Part shown: positions 44,015 to 52,208 of the stretch, piece after piece
Position numbering within the stretch: position 1 is the first letter of the stretch
Layout of the letters: each line of letters starts with the position of its first letter
DNA from: Agarophyton chilense
Taxonomy: Eukaryota > Rhodophyta > Florideophyceae > Gracilariales > Gracilariaceae
Assembly (NCBI GenBank): GCA_030374765.1
Contig: JARGXX010000099.1
Coordinates: 1,240,001-1,304,000 of the forward strand
Direction of reading: 5' to 3'
Length of the DNA stretch: 64,000 nt
The notes under the pieces: model-generated
Told to the model about the DNA's origin: nothing
Seen by the model: only the letters and a program-made list of their open reading frames with translations
The model's database searches: none
Program-made: the position numbers and the translations under genes

Positions 44015-47000
44015 ATGCCAACTCCGTCTACTCTCGAGGCTTCGAACGCCCAAATAGCGGATGAGATAAAAAGAGCAGAAGGAAATCGTCGCAGCTTCTT
44101 GCTGGCACAGGCGCCCATGTTTAAGCATTTCATAGGCGAGGAGGACGCCGAACCACCTCCCCCTTCTACCAATGCTTCAACCAGAACAAAAGGCTTCAAA
44201 AGAAGAATGACCGAGAAGGAAGAAGACAAAATAATGATGGAAAGCGCAGCTGGAGGCGCTGACGCTGAAGTTCCTGTTCAGACCACCCGCCTCTCTCAAC
44301 AGCCAAGTTGTATTACAGGAAAGCTTCGCCCTTATCAGCTCGAGGGTTTAAATTTCCTCATCGGTCTCTTCGAGCGCGGCCTGAATGGTATCTTAGCTGA
44401 TGAAATGGGTCTCGGAAAGACGCTGCAGACCATTTCGATGTTGGGCTTTCTGAGACAGTATAAGAACATAACGGGGCCTCATCTCATCATCGTGCCCAAG
44501 AGCACTATGGGAAACTGGATGGCGGAAATACACCGATGGTGTCCCGATATGGTAGCCGTTCGGTTTCACGGAAACGTTCAGGAGAGGCGATCTCAAGTAA
44601 GCAATCTTATTCAGTACGGCAAATTCGACGCTGTTGTTACATCGTATGAAATTGTCAGCAAAGAGAAAAATCATCTCAACAAGTTCAACTGGCGCTATTT
44701 GATTATTGACGAAGCCCATCGGATAAAGAATGAGAACTCCCTACTTTCGCAAGTCGTTCGACTCTTTACAACTCAATCACGCTTATTAATCACCGGAACT
44801 CCACTTCAGAATAATCTTCACGAGCTTTGGGCATTGCTGAACTTTCTGCTTCCCGATGTGTTTTCGAGCGCAGATGTTTTTCAGAAATGGTTTTCCGGCG
44901 TGGAAGCTATTGAAAGCAACGACACCACGACGGATGCTGCGAAGCAAAAAGAAATAGTCACCCAGCTCCATGCTGTTTTGAGGCCGTTCTTGATCCGCCG
45001 TCTCAAGAGCGAGGTGGAACACAATCTTCCCCCGAAGAAGGAGACCGTGCTTTTCACTAAATTATCGGAAATGCAACTTAATCTGTACAGGAACCTTTTG
45101 AAGAAGGACATTGACGCCATAAACGGCAAGGGTGGGGATCGCGTTCGTTTGCTCAATATACTCATGCAGCTACGAAAGTGTGTGAACCATCCGTATTTGT
45201 TTGATGGAATGGAAGATCGCTCGCTTGATCCATTTGGAGAGCATCTCGTGCAGAACTCTGCCAAGCTGACGTTGCTTGACAAATTGCTACCGCGACTAAA
45301 AGAAGGCGGGCATCGTGTGCTCGTCTTTTCCCAAATGACAAGAATACTAGATATCTTGGAGGATTATTGTACGATGCGCCAATACAAGTTTTGCAGGATT
45401 GACGGTTCAACAGAAGGGGAATGGAGGGACCACCAGATTGCAGATTTCAACAGCGACGGATCTGATAAGTTTATTTTCCTTCTCTCGACAAGGGCGGGGG
45501 GGCTTGGTATCAATCTGGCGACTGCCGACACTGTTGTTTTATACGACAGTGACTGGAATGCGCAATGTGATCTGCAAGCGATGGATCGGGCTCATAGAAT
45601 CGGTCAGCGCAAAGCTGTGAATGTTTATCGGCTCATCACCGAGAACTCTGTGGAAGAGCGAATTCTACGGACGGCAATGTCCAAGCTGCGATTAGATACA
45701 CTAGTGATTCAGCAAGGGCGACTTACGCAGCAGAAAAAGAACCTTCAGAAAAATGACCTTTTGGATATGATTCGATTTGGGGCGGATAAGTTCTTCAAGT
45801 CGAACGCATCAGACTACGCTGAAGAAGATATCGAAGTGCTTCTAGCCAGAGGAGAAGAGAAGACAAAGGACATGGTCGACGAGATTGACAAGAAGATCAA
45901 GGCGTCTGGAAACCTGGATGTGCTCGATTTCAAGTTGTCTGGAAACGAAGACGCAAAAGAAAAGTCTATCTTTCTTTTCGAGGGTGTAGATTATAAAGAG
46001 CAGACAACATCTGGGAACGAGTTCTACCTCGATGTCGGAAAGCGTGTGAGGTCAAAGAACTACGACGAAGCTGCGTACTTTAGGGAGGCGATACGTCAGC
46101 AAAGCCAACCGGCCGAAAAGAAGAAACCGAGGATGCGATATCGAAAAGAAGCTACATTGCATGATTACCAACTATATGACGTGGTGCGACTGAGGGAGAT
46201 TTACAAAATGGAGCGCGAAATTGTTGACAAGTACAATGCGGAATCGGAGGCAGCTCTGAGCGAAGGAAAAGAAGCGCCTACGTTACCGAAAGCGAATGAA
46301 CCTCTTCTATCACCCAAGAAGGAACGGGAACGAGAGGAGCTTCTGGAACAAGGCTTTTCGGGTTGGTCGCGGCGGGAGTATCTCAACTTTCTACGAGCTG
46401 TTGAACGTCATGGGCGTGACAATCTGGAAAAAATCGCCGAGGACGTTGGTGAACAGAAGAGCTTGGAAGACGTTGCGTGTTACGCCAAGGCTTTCTGGGA
46501 AAAAGGACCGACGCGGATTGAGTCGTGGTCCAAAATTCAGAAAGTGATTCAAGAAGGTGAGCAAAAGATTGCTCGGCGTGAGGAAATGGAGCGTGCAATT
46601 CGTTTGAAAGTGAACAGGTACGAGAATGCGTGGAAGGAATTGGATGTGGTGTACGCTCACAATCGATCAAAGACATTTATCGACGAAGAAGATAGGTGGC
46701 TGGTATGCATGACTGACAAGTTGGGTTACGGGAAATGGGAGGACATCAAGCTTGAAGTGAGAAGAGCGTGGCAGTTCCGGTTCAATTGGTGGTTCAAGAG
46801 CCGCACGCCTGTGGAACTGAAACGCAGAGTGGATGTGCTTGTTCGGCTGATCGAAAAGGAAAACGAAGAGATGCTCGAAGCGGAAAGAATGTTGGAAAAA
46901 CGAAAAAAAAACTCGGAAAAGCGGCGCGAGTCGTTTGGAAACGGAAGACTCAACGGATCGAGTGGTGGTGGTGGTGGTGGTGGTGCACACAAGAAGAGAA

Positions 47001-47050
47001 AAACGGAGCAATCGCAAGTGGATTCTTATTTCTCGTCAAAGCCCAAATAG
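44015..47050 (+). CDS. ISWI: ISWI-type chromatin remodelling ATPase
   Basis: ATP-driven nucleosome-sliding motor of the nucleus. 1011 residues, single exon. SNF2 helicase lobe 1: Walker A DEMGLGKT from residue 129 (Lys135) and DEAH box at 232-235. Lobe 2 has VLFDSDWN-like and DRAHRIGQ motifs (VVLYDSDWNAQCD, MDRAHRIGQRKAV). An AutoN-like basic patch lies before the helicase and a NegC-like region after it. The C-terminal HAND, SANT (about 779-830, GWSRREYLNFLRAVERHG) and SLIDE (about 882-950, GYGKWEDIKLEVRRAWQFRF) module defines ISWI rather than CHD or SWI2. A run of eight or so glycines near the C-terminus, encoded by GGT repeats, is a local microsatellite. The end is Lys-rich with DSYFSSKPK. 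Confidence 0.97.
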   Translation: MPTPSTLEASNAQIADEIKRAEGNRRSFLLAQAPMFKHFIGEEDAEPPPPSTNASTRTKGFKRRMTEKEEDKIMMESAAGGADAEVPVQTTRLSQQPSCITGKLRPYQLEGLNFLIGLFERGLNGILADEMGLGKTLQTISMLGFLRQYKNITGPHLIIVPKSTMGNWMAEIHRWCPDMVAVRFHGNVQERRSQVSNLIQYGKFDAVVTSYEIVSKEKNHLNKFNWRYLIIDEAHRIKNENSLLSQVVRLFTTQSRLLITGTPLQNNLHELWALLNFLLPDVFSSADVFQKWFSGVEAIESNDTTTDAAKQKEIVTQLHAVLRPFLIRRLKSEVEHNLPPKKETVLFTKLSEMQLNLYRNLLKKDIDAINGKGGDRVRLLNILMQLRKCVNHPYLFDGMEDRSLDPFGEHLVQNSAKLTLLDKLLPRLKEGGHRVLVFSQMTRILDILEDYCTMRQYKFCRIDGSTEGEWRDHQIADFNSDGSDKFIFLLSTRAGGLGINLATADTVVLYDSDWNAQCDLQAMDRAHRIGQRKAVNVYRLITENSVEERILRTAMSKLRLDTLVIQQGRLTQQKKNLQKNDLLDMIRFGADKFFKSNASDYAEEDIEVLLARGEEKTKDMVDEIDKKIKASGNLDVLDFKLSGNEDAKEKSIFLFEGVDYKEQTTSGNEFYLDVGKRVRSKNYDEAAYFREAIRQQSQPAEKKKPRMRYRKEATLHDYQLYDVVRLREIYKMEREIVDKYNAESEAALSEGKEAPTLPKANEPLLSPKKEREREELLEQGFSGWSRREYLNFLRAVERHGRDNLEKIAEDVGEQKSLEDVACYAKAFWEKGPTRIESWSKIQKVIQEGEQKIARREEMERAIRLKVNRYENAWKELDVVYAHNRSKTFIDEEDRWLVCMTDKLGYGKWEDIKLEVRRAWQFRFNWWFKSRTPVELKRRVDVLVRLIEKENEEMLEAERMLEKRKKNSEKRRESFGNGRLNGSSGGGGGGGAHKKRKTEQSQVDSYFSSKPK

Positions 47051-47179
47051 TGAAAAGTGCGCCAATTTTTCATTCCACTACCCTTGGTAGTATCTTGTAG
47101 CGAAAAAGAGGGTTAGGATTGCTAGCCTGTGGGACCAGTCGCCCCGACGTAGTGCATTAAAGCATTGTCTCCCGCGAGT

Positions 47180-47836
47180 ATGATGCGCGACATGAGCAAC
47201 AACAACGAGCTATGGATCTTTGGATACGGCTCGGTGATCTGGAAACACGCCGAAATCGCGCATACGCGTCGCATCGAAGGCTTCATCCACGGTTACAAAC
47301 GTCGTTTCTGGCAACATAGCCACGACCATCGCGGCACGTCCGTCGCGCCTGGTCGCGTCGTCAGCGTTTACTCACGCGCCGAATATACCCGTCTGGGTGT
47401 CACTCACGAAGACGAGCGTCGCGCCAGTCGTGACGAAGGTTGGGCAGTACACGGCGTAGCATTCCTCGTTGCTGAAAGTCAGCGGTCCGCCGTACTAAGC
47501 GCGCTACATGCGCGCGAAACAGGCGGCTACGTCGCCCAATGGCTGCCAGTGTATCGTGGCGACCACCACGCGTCGCGCGCCGCCGTTGTTGCCGATGCTT
47601 GTCAAGTACTTGTGCCGCGCGCGCTCACGTTTGTGGCATGTTGCACGGGCGACCACTTTGCGGGGTTCGCGCCGCATGCTCACATTGCCACGCAGATCGC
47701 ACGCAGTCGCGGAGAGTCGGGCGAAAACGTCGAGTACTTGAGTATGTTGCACCTCGCGCTGGCGCGAATGGGGCGCGTGGATGCGCACGTGGCCGAGCTT
47801 TACGCGCTGTGCTGCGGCCACGCGCTTCGTACGTAG
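47180..47836 (+). CDS. ChaC-type gamma-glutamylcyclotransferase
   Basis: Predicted to degrade glutathione (gamma-Glu-Cys-Gly) to 5-oxoproline and Cys-Gly in the cytosol. 218 residues; the longest frame begins at a TTG, so the ATG at 47180 is used (Met2 or Met5 also possible). Hallmarks: substrate-loop motif FGYGSVIW at 14-21, GYKRRFWQHSHDHRGT, APGRVVSV, and the catalytic Glu113 in HARETGGY. Length fits ChaC2-like enzymes. It follows ISWI by about 130 bp on the same strand and is strongly GC-rich at third codon positions, unlike ISWI. Confidence 0.92.
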   Translation: MMRDMSNNNELWIFGYGSVIWKHAEIAHTRRIEGFIHGYKRRFWQHSHDHRGTSVAPGRVVSVYSRAEYTRLGVTHEDERRASRDEGWAVHGVAFLVAESQRSAVLSALHARETGGYVAQWLPVYRGDHHASRAAVVADACQVLVPRALTFVACCTGDHFAGFAPHAHIATQIARSRGESGENVEYLSMLHLALARMGRVDAHVAELYALCCGHALRT

Positions 47837-48475
47837 CACACTTCTGCTTCAATCGCCGCTTCGTAACGGGTGCAATTCAGCGTCGTTGCCGAACGAATCG
47901 TCAGCCCGGCACCTCCTCCTCCTTGTCGTCGTCGTCGTCGTCGTCGTTCATCGTCCATCGCGCGCGCTTCCCGGGCCCCCCGGACAGTCGTAAACGGCTT
48001 AGCCCACCGCCGCCTTGTTGCCCGCCGCGCGCGAAGGTAAGCGCGTGGAGCGCGCACAGCACGCGTGCGTCACACGCCCCAATTCAGCAGCCCCACAGCG
48101 GCGCGCAGCGCAGCGCACCGGCGCGCAGCGCACCGTTCAAGTGCGCCGCGCACGCGTAATAACATATAGTGTGCACTCGTCTCGCGTAACCGTCATCGAC
48201 GCGCGTGCGGGCGGTCCCCCCCTCCCCCCCCCTCCCCCACCACCACCACCACTCCTTCCCCGCTCCCCTCTCACCCCTCCCCCAAAAACTCCGTGCGCTG
48301 CGCGCGCGATCCACATCGCCTCTGTACTGTCGCCCCCCATCCCCCCCCGATATGCGCCGCTTCGCCACGCCCAGCCCCCCTACCACGCCGCGCTCTCCAC
48401 GCCTCCCCCTCCTGCTCACCCTGCTCACCCCGCCCTTCGTTCCGCTTCTTCTTCTTCCGCCTACCCCCCGTCGCT
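47837..48475. other. GC-rich, C-tract-rich intergenic region
   Basis: About 640 bp with several poly-C stretches and CCCTCC/CCACCA repeats around 48214-48345 and a GTCGTCGTC microsatellite at 47925-47948. Multi-frame openness reflects composition, not genes. It would serve as the upstream region of the BTB gene. Confidence 0.5.
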
Positions 48476-50350
48476 ATGGCGTCCCCGCGCCCCGCCGCGC
48501 GCTCGCCTAGCGCAAACACCCTGCGTCGTCTGCTTCACCCGCCCATGCGCGACATGCGCGACGTCACCCTCATTCCCGCCAAATCTCCGGGTCGCACCAT
48601 TCGCGCCCACCGCTTTGTGTTGGCCGCCGCCTCACCTGTTTTCCGCGCCTCGCTCGCCGCAGACCCCTCCAACAACGTCCTCACGCTTGCCCACGCCGAT
48701 GTCGACGCGCTTGATGCCGCCCTGCAGTACGTGTACGGAAGCGATGATGCAATCAATCGTCTCCCGTTGCACGCCCTGTGGACTACGCTCACCACCTGCA
48801 TCTCCTACGCAATGCACCTTCCCTCCAAGGCTGTGCAGCACCGCATCGTGCACACCATCAGTTATACAAACGTTTTCTACCACTGGGCCATGGCGGAGCG
48901 CTACAATTTGGTGCCGGTCCAACTCAAATGTCGAACGCTTGTCAAGCGTCACTTCGTGCTCGTGTCCAAGCAGCCCCAATTTGTGCACATCACCTCTCAG
49001 CTGTTGGCCCGCATTCTACGCATACACGATTTGATCGTCAACGGCGAAGACGACGTCTTCCAGGCGCTTGAGCGTTGGCTCGCCTACGACGTTCAAGCCC
49101 GCGCCGAGCAAGCCCTCCATCTGTTGCGACTCGTCCGTCTCCCAACCATCGACGACATTGTGTTGCTGCGCGTTTGTCGCAGCGCCTATTTTGGCGGTCA
49201 CAATGAGTTTTATCAACTCTTGCTTGAGGCCCTCATCCGAAGAACCGAGGTCCGCCTCATTCACAAACCCCGCGTGCACGCCATTCTCGAGCATTGGAAA
49301 TCGGCCAAGGGGCCTGGCCCGTCTTCGCGCTACACGCGCAGTCTGTCCTTCAAGCCGCTGGGCGCAAACGACTTTGAGCTTTTCCCTTCCCCACAACTGT
49401 CGCAATCGCACAAACCGCAACCTCAGCCCCCCGCCTCCCCTGCGCCCACCACTGCCGCCGCCGCCTCCGAGCGCGATTACAACCGCAAGGAGGACCGTAC
49501 CGTGCTGTTTCAGGGCAATTTCCCCCTGCGTTGGTACAAGAGCGTGCGCTTTCGCCCGAGATCGCCTACTTCGCTCTTGTTCTCCGTTGTCATTCCCAAG
49601 TGGTCCCTGTGTCGAAAGCGCTTTGTTTCCGAGTCAAGAAGCTTTCTCGATCACAAGTGGTCGCTTTGGGTCGACCCGTTTTCATCCATTCCTTCGCGTG
49701 GTACGCGCGACTCGTCGTCGCTGTCCCCGCAACTGCCATCGCAACGGAGGCCATCAAAACGCGACAGTGCAGGTGCGTTCGAGGGAGACACATACGAGCC
49801 AGCTGACGATCCTACCTCGCCCGTGTCGCCCACTCGCTCAAAAGTGCTTGTACTCGACGAAACAGACTACATTTCCATTTATTTGTGCTGTGAGTCGGAA
49901 GTGACGCTCCGAAAAATGGGTCCCGCAGAGCAAATAGATGCGCGCGTCGATTTTGGCTTGTTTGTTGCGTCTTGTTCGGAGGAGTACGGCATGGAGAGAA
50001 AGGTGTGTGTCGGGCGTCGCTTCAAAAGCAGCGGTCAGGCTATGGGGTTTCGAAGGCATATTCGTCGCAATCGACTGCATTCGCCTACGGCAGGCTTGTA
50101 TAACAGAGAGAAAGATGAGCTGGTTGTCGGCGCTCATCTGGTTGCTCCTGAAGTGCAGCACTCCAGACTGCCATCCGAACTGCCGTCCGAGCTGACCACG
50201 CAACTGGGCTCCGCGTCGCTTACCGGCGACGATTTTCGCAGCGAGAGCCCACTTTCGCCATCCCCCACACAGCTGGCGGGAAGTCGTATGACTACAATGG
50301 AAACGGAACCATCTCCAATACTAACGTCCACCTCAAGAGTGTCAACATAG
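48476..50350 (+). CDS. BTB-BACK domain protein
   Basis: 624 residues from the ATG at 48476, chosen over an upstream in-frame start at 48293 because the extra ~60 residues are Pro/Arg-rich translation of the C-tract leader. BTB/POZ domain from about residue 22, with RDVTLIPAKSPGRTIRAHRF and LAAASPVFRASL, then a BACK-like helical region to about 270. BTB-BACK proteins commonly act as substrate adaptors for CUL3 ubiquitin ligases. The C-terminal half has a Pro/Ala-rich linker, an unrecognised beta-rich domain with FPLRWYKSVRFRPRSP and LDETDYISIYLCCESEV that looks MATH- or capsule-like in pattern only, and a Ser-rich end. No Kelch repeats. GC-rich codons. Confidence 0.85.
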   Translation: MASPRPAARSPSANTLRRLLHPPMRDMRDVTLIPAKSPGRTIRAHRFVLAAASPVFRASLAADPSNNVLTLAHADVDALDAALQYVYGSDDAINRLPLHALWTTLTTCISYAMHLPSKAVQHRIVHTISYTNVFYHWAMAERYNLVPVQLKCRTLVKRHFVLVSKQPQFVHITSQLLARILRIHDLIVNGEDDVFQALERWLAYDVQARAEQALHLLRLVRLPTIDDIVLLRVCRSAYFGGHNEFYQLLLEALIRRTEVRLIHKPRVHAILEHWKSAKGPGPSSRYTRSLSFKPLGANDFELFPSPQLSQSHKPQPQPPASPAPTTAAAASERDYNRKEDRTVLFQGNFPLRWYKSVRFRPRSPTSLLFSVVIPKWSLCRKRFVSESRSFLDHKWSLWVDPFSSIPSRGTRDSSSLSPQLPSQRRPSKRDSAGAFEGDTYEPADDPTSPVSPTRSKVLVLDETDYISIYLCCESEVTLRKMGPAEQIDARVDFGLFVASCSEEYGMERKVCVGRRFKSSGQAMGFRRHIRRNRLHSPTAGLYNREKDELVVGAHLVAPEVQHSRLPSELPSELTTQLGSASLTGDDFRSESPLSPSPTQLAGSRMTTMETEPSPILTSTSRVST

Positions 50351-50754
50351 TCTTGTCTTGTACCTATTTTCTCTACCAGTTAAGTCAGTGTTGGTTGTGG
50401 TATCTATCTCTAGCTAGAGACACAACTGCTGTCGAGTATTGGTTGGCGCTTTCAACAATCCGTAAAACCGCAAAAAGAAAAGGACGCAAGTCATGCACAG
50501 TCACTAACATTTTTTTTTTAAACTCCAGCTACGTTGCAGCGCCCCTTGAAGCACATCGTTCTCGTAAGCTTGCGCGATATGACGCATCTCTCTCCTTTCA
50601 CATGACAAAATTCAATGCCCAGCCTCGCGCCATTCAAACAGCTGTAAGAAGCGCTTTGCGATTATTTTTTTCTCCTCATTCCATTCACATTGTTGTGTCG
50701 CGGGTGCGAACGCCCTCACCATACCGCTGACGAGCGCGCCGCTACGTTGCCGTG
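50351..50754. other. Intergenic (convergent)
   Basis: About 400 bp between the BTB gene (+) and the complex I-like subunit gene (-). AT-richer than its flanks; no feature recognised. Confidence 0.4.
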
Positions 50755-50973
50755 TCAATGCGAGCCAGCAACTTCAGCTTCAGGGTGCGCCGGCGCGTGT
50801 GCTAGCGCGTGTGTTGCGTTTTTCGCAAACGCCTTCTCGTACAAAGCCTCGAGGAATGTGTAACTTCCAAAGATGGCGGCGGCTGTTCCAAATCCAGGAA
50901 ACATGTGCTTCATGTTTTCGCTCTGGCGTAACCATGGGTGCTGGCGCCACGCTTGATGTGCGCGCGCGAACAT
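50755..50973 (-). CDS. Probable NADH:ubiquinone oxidoreductase B12 (NDUFB3-like) subunit
   Basis: 72 residues from the ATG at 50973 (the open frame extends upstream to a TTG). It has the small-subunit pattern of NDUFB3/B12: an aromatic AWRQHPW segment, then FPGFGTAAAIFGSYTFLEALYEK, a single short membrane helix introduced by FPGF, and a His/Ala-rich tail. NDUFB3 is an accessory subunit of the complex I membrane arm in the mitochondrial inner membrane. The match is to a short motif, so confidence is moderate; an upstream exon is possible. Confidence 0.5.
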   Translation of the reverse strand: MFARAHQAWRQHPWLRQSENMKHMFPGFGTAAAIFGSYTFLEALYEKAFAKNATHALAHAPAHPEAEVAGSH

Positions 50974-51474
50974 TTTGGCGTGTAGATGCGCTTCCCAAGT
51001 TTGGGACAATTTGCTTCTGCTGTGGGTGGTTCCGTCGCAAACAAAGTGGATGACGCGTCCGCGGTGAGAACGTGCTCACTGCTAAAATGAAGACAAGACG
51101 CGATTCCAATGTCAATCGATGCGGGGGGTGCGGTGCGCGCTCTCGTCGGCAATCTCTCCCGAACAAGACGTGCTCTTTGGGGGCTATATCTAGCTAGTAG
51201 TAGCGATCGACTTTTGCCGCTTGCGTACACGTGTGGTGCGTCTACCTGTTTCACACGTGTGCCAGTGGACAGTAGTGCACGTGGCACGAGACACATGGCA
51301 AGATGTCACTGGTAACTGCCGGCGACACGGCCCGAGGACACCGTCGGCGTGGCGCGTCAACTCGTCAACCAACACTCGTCCTGGATCACACTTGCTCGCA
51401 GAGAGCATTCCATCGCCTCTTCTCCCCCCCTCCCCCCCCCTGCGACCAGTCCTTATCTCTCAACTCAGGCAGAA
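50974..51474. other. Shared upstream region of NDUFB3-like and RPL30 genes
   Basis: About 500 bp. A pyrimidine-rich tract (TCTTCTCCCCCCCTCCCCCC) lies about 30-55 bp before the RPL30 start, and TCTCTCAACTCAG just before the ATG resembles a 3' splice site, so a leader intron is possible; GTAACT near 51313 could be its donor. All of this is inference. Confidence 0.4.
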
Positions 51475-51901
51475 ATGGTCAAGGGAAAGAAGAAGAGCAC
51501 GGAAAATGTCAACCAAAGGCTTGCTCTGGTCGTCAAGTCCGGCAAGTACACCCTCGGATACAAGTCAACCATCCGAACTTTGAGAACGGGCAAGGCCAAG
51601 CTCATCCTCATCGCCTCCAACGCCGCCCCTTTGAAGAAATCCGAGCTGGAGTACTACGCCATGCTTGCAAAGTGCCAGGTTCATCATTTCCAAGGCAACA
51701 ACATTGATTTAGGTACGTTCGCCTGCGACCACTACTACCGTGTCATAATCCGCACAAACAGGAGAAACTAACTCTACCGAATTGCTCTTCACTTTTGAAA
51801 CAGGAACCGCTTGTGGTAGATACTTCCGCACCAGCGCGATGGCCATTACCGATCCCGGCGACAGCGAAATTGATAGCGTTTTCTTGAACTCAGAAAGCTA
51901 A
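51475..51901 (+). CDS. RPL30: 60S ribosomal protein eL30, two exons
   Basis: Large-subunit ribosomal protein of the L7Ae/L30e RNA-binding family. Exons 51475-51712 and 51804-51901 give 111 residues, the normal family length. The start is the ATG opening [14 protein letters not shown]; an upstream in-frame ATG at 51349 would add C-tract-encoded Pro/Ser sequence. Exon 1 carries [32 protein letters not shown] and [17 protein letters not shown]. The intron falls inside the IDLG codon. Exon 2 supplies TACGRYFR and ITDPGDSEI, the conserved C-terminal signature. In other eukaryotes L30 autoregulates its own splicing, so the retained intron is of interest. Confidence 0.96.
51713..51803 (+). other. 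RPL30 intron (91 bp)
   Basis: Donor GTACGT, acceptor GAAACAG, with AACTAAC about 35 nt before the acceptor as a likely branch point. Splicing joins G to GA and restores the conserved L-G-T-A-C-G. Confidence 0.95.
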
Positions 51902-52208
51902 ACCGCGAACAGCGTTCATAAGTGTAAAACCGAGTTTGTCCATTCGACCAAATCTTCACACTTCTTACTTTGCCATATCACTGAAGCGTGCGTACTACGA
52001 AATGCCACGAATGTAAACAGCCAACAGATTGTTTTACGAGCCGCTTCTGTTCGCACGTAAACCGACCCATCGTACCTCACATCCCCTACACAATGGCGAG
52101 AATAACGGATCAATTGTATGATACGTTACGTTACATGGTAGAAACAACATTCAAGGAACATTCCCACTAGTTCTATTACTAACAACGAGTCACGAGGCAC
52201 GGATCCCC
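51902..52208. other. Intergenic (convergent)
   Basis: About 300 bp between RPL30 and NOC2 stops. Nothing recognised. Confidence 0.4.

Noticed and set aside
47539-48159. 206-codon frame overlapping the end of ChaC, with a poly-Ser run
   Set aside because: Out-of-frame shadow of the GC-rich ChaC gene continuing into a GTC microsatellite.
48293-48475. N-terminal extension of the BTB protein
   Set aside because: Pro/Arg/Cys-rich translation of C-tract leader; the ATG at 48476 is directly followed by a normal N-terminus.
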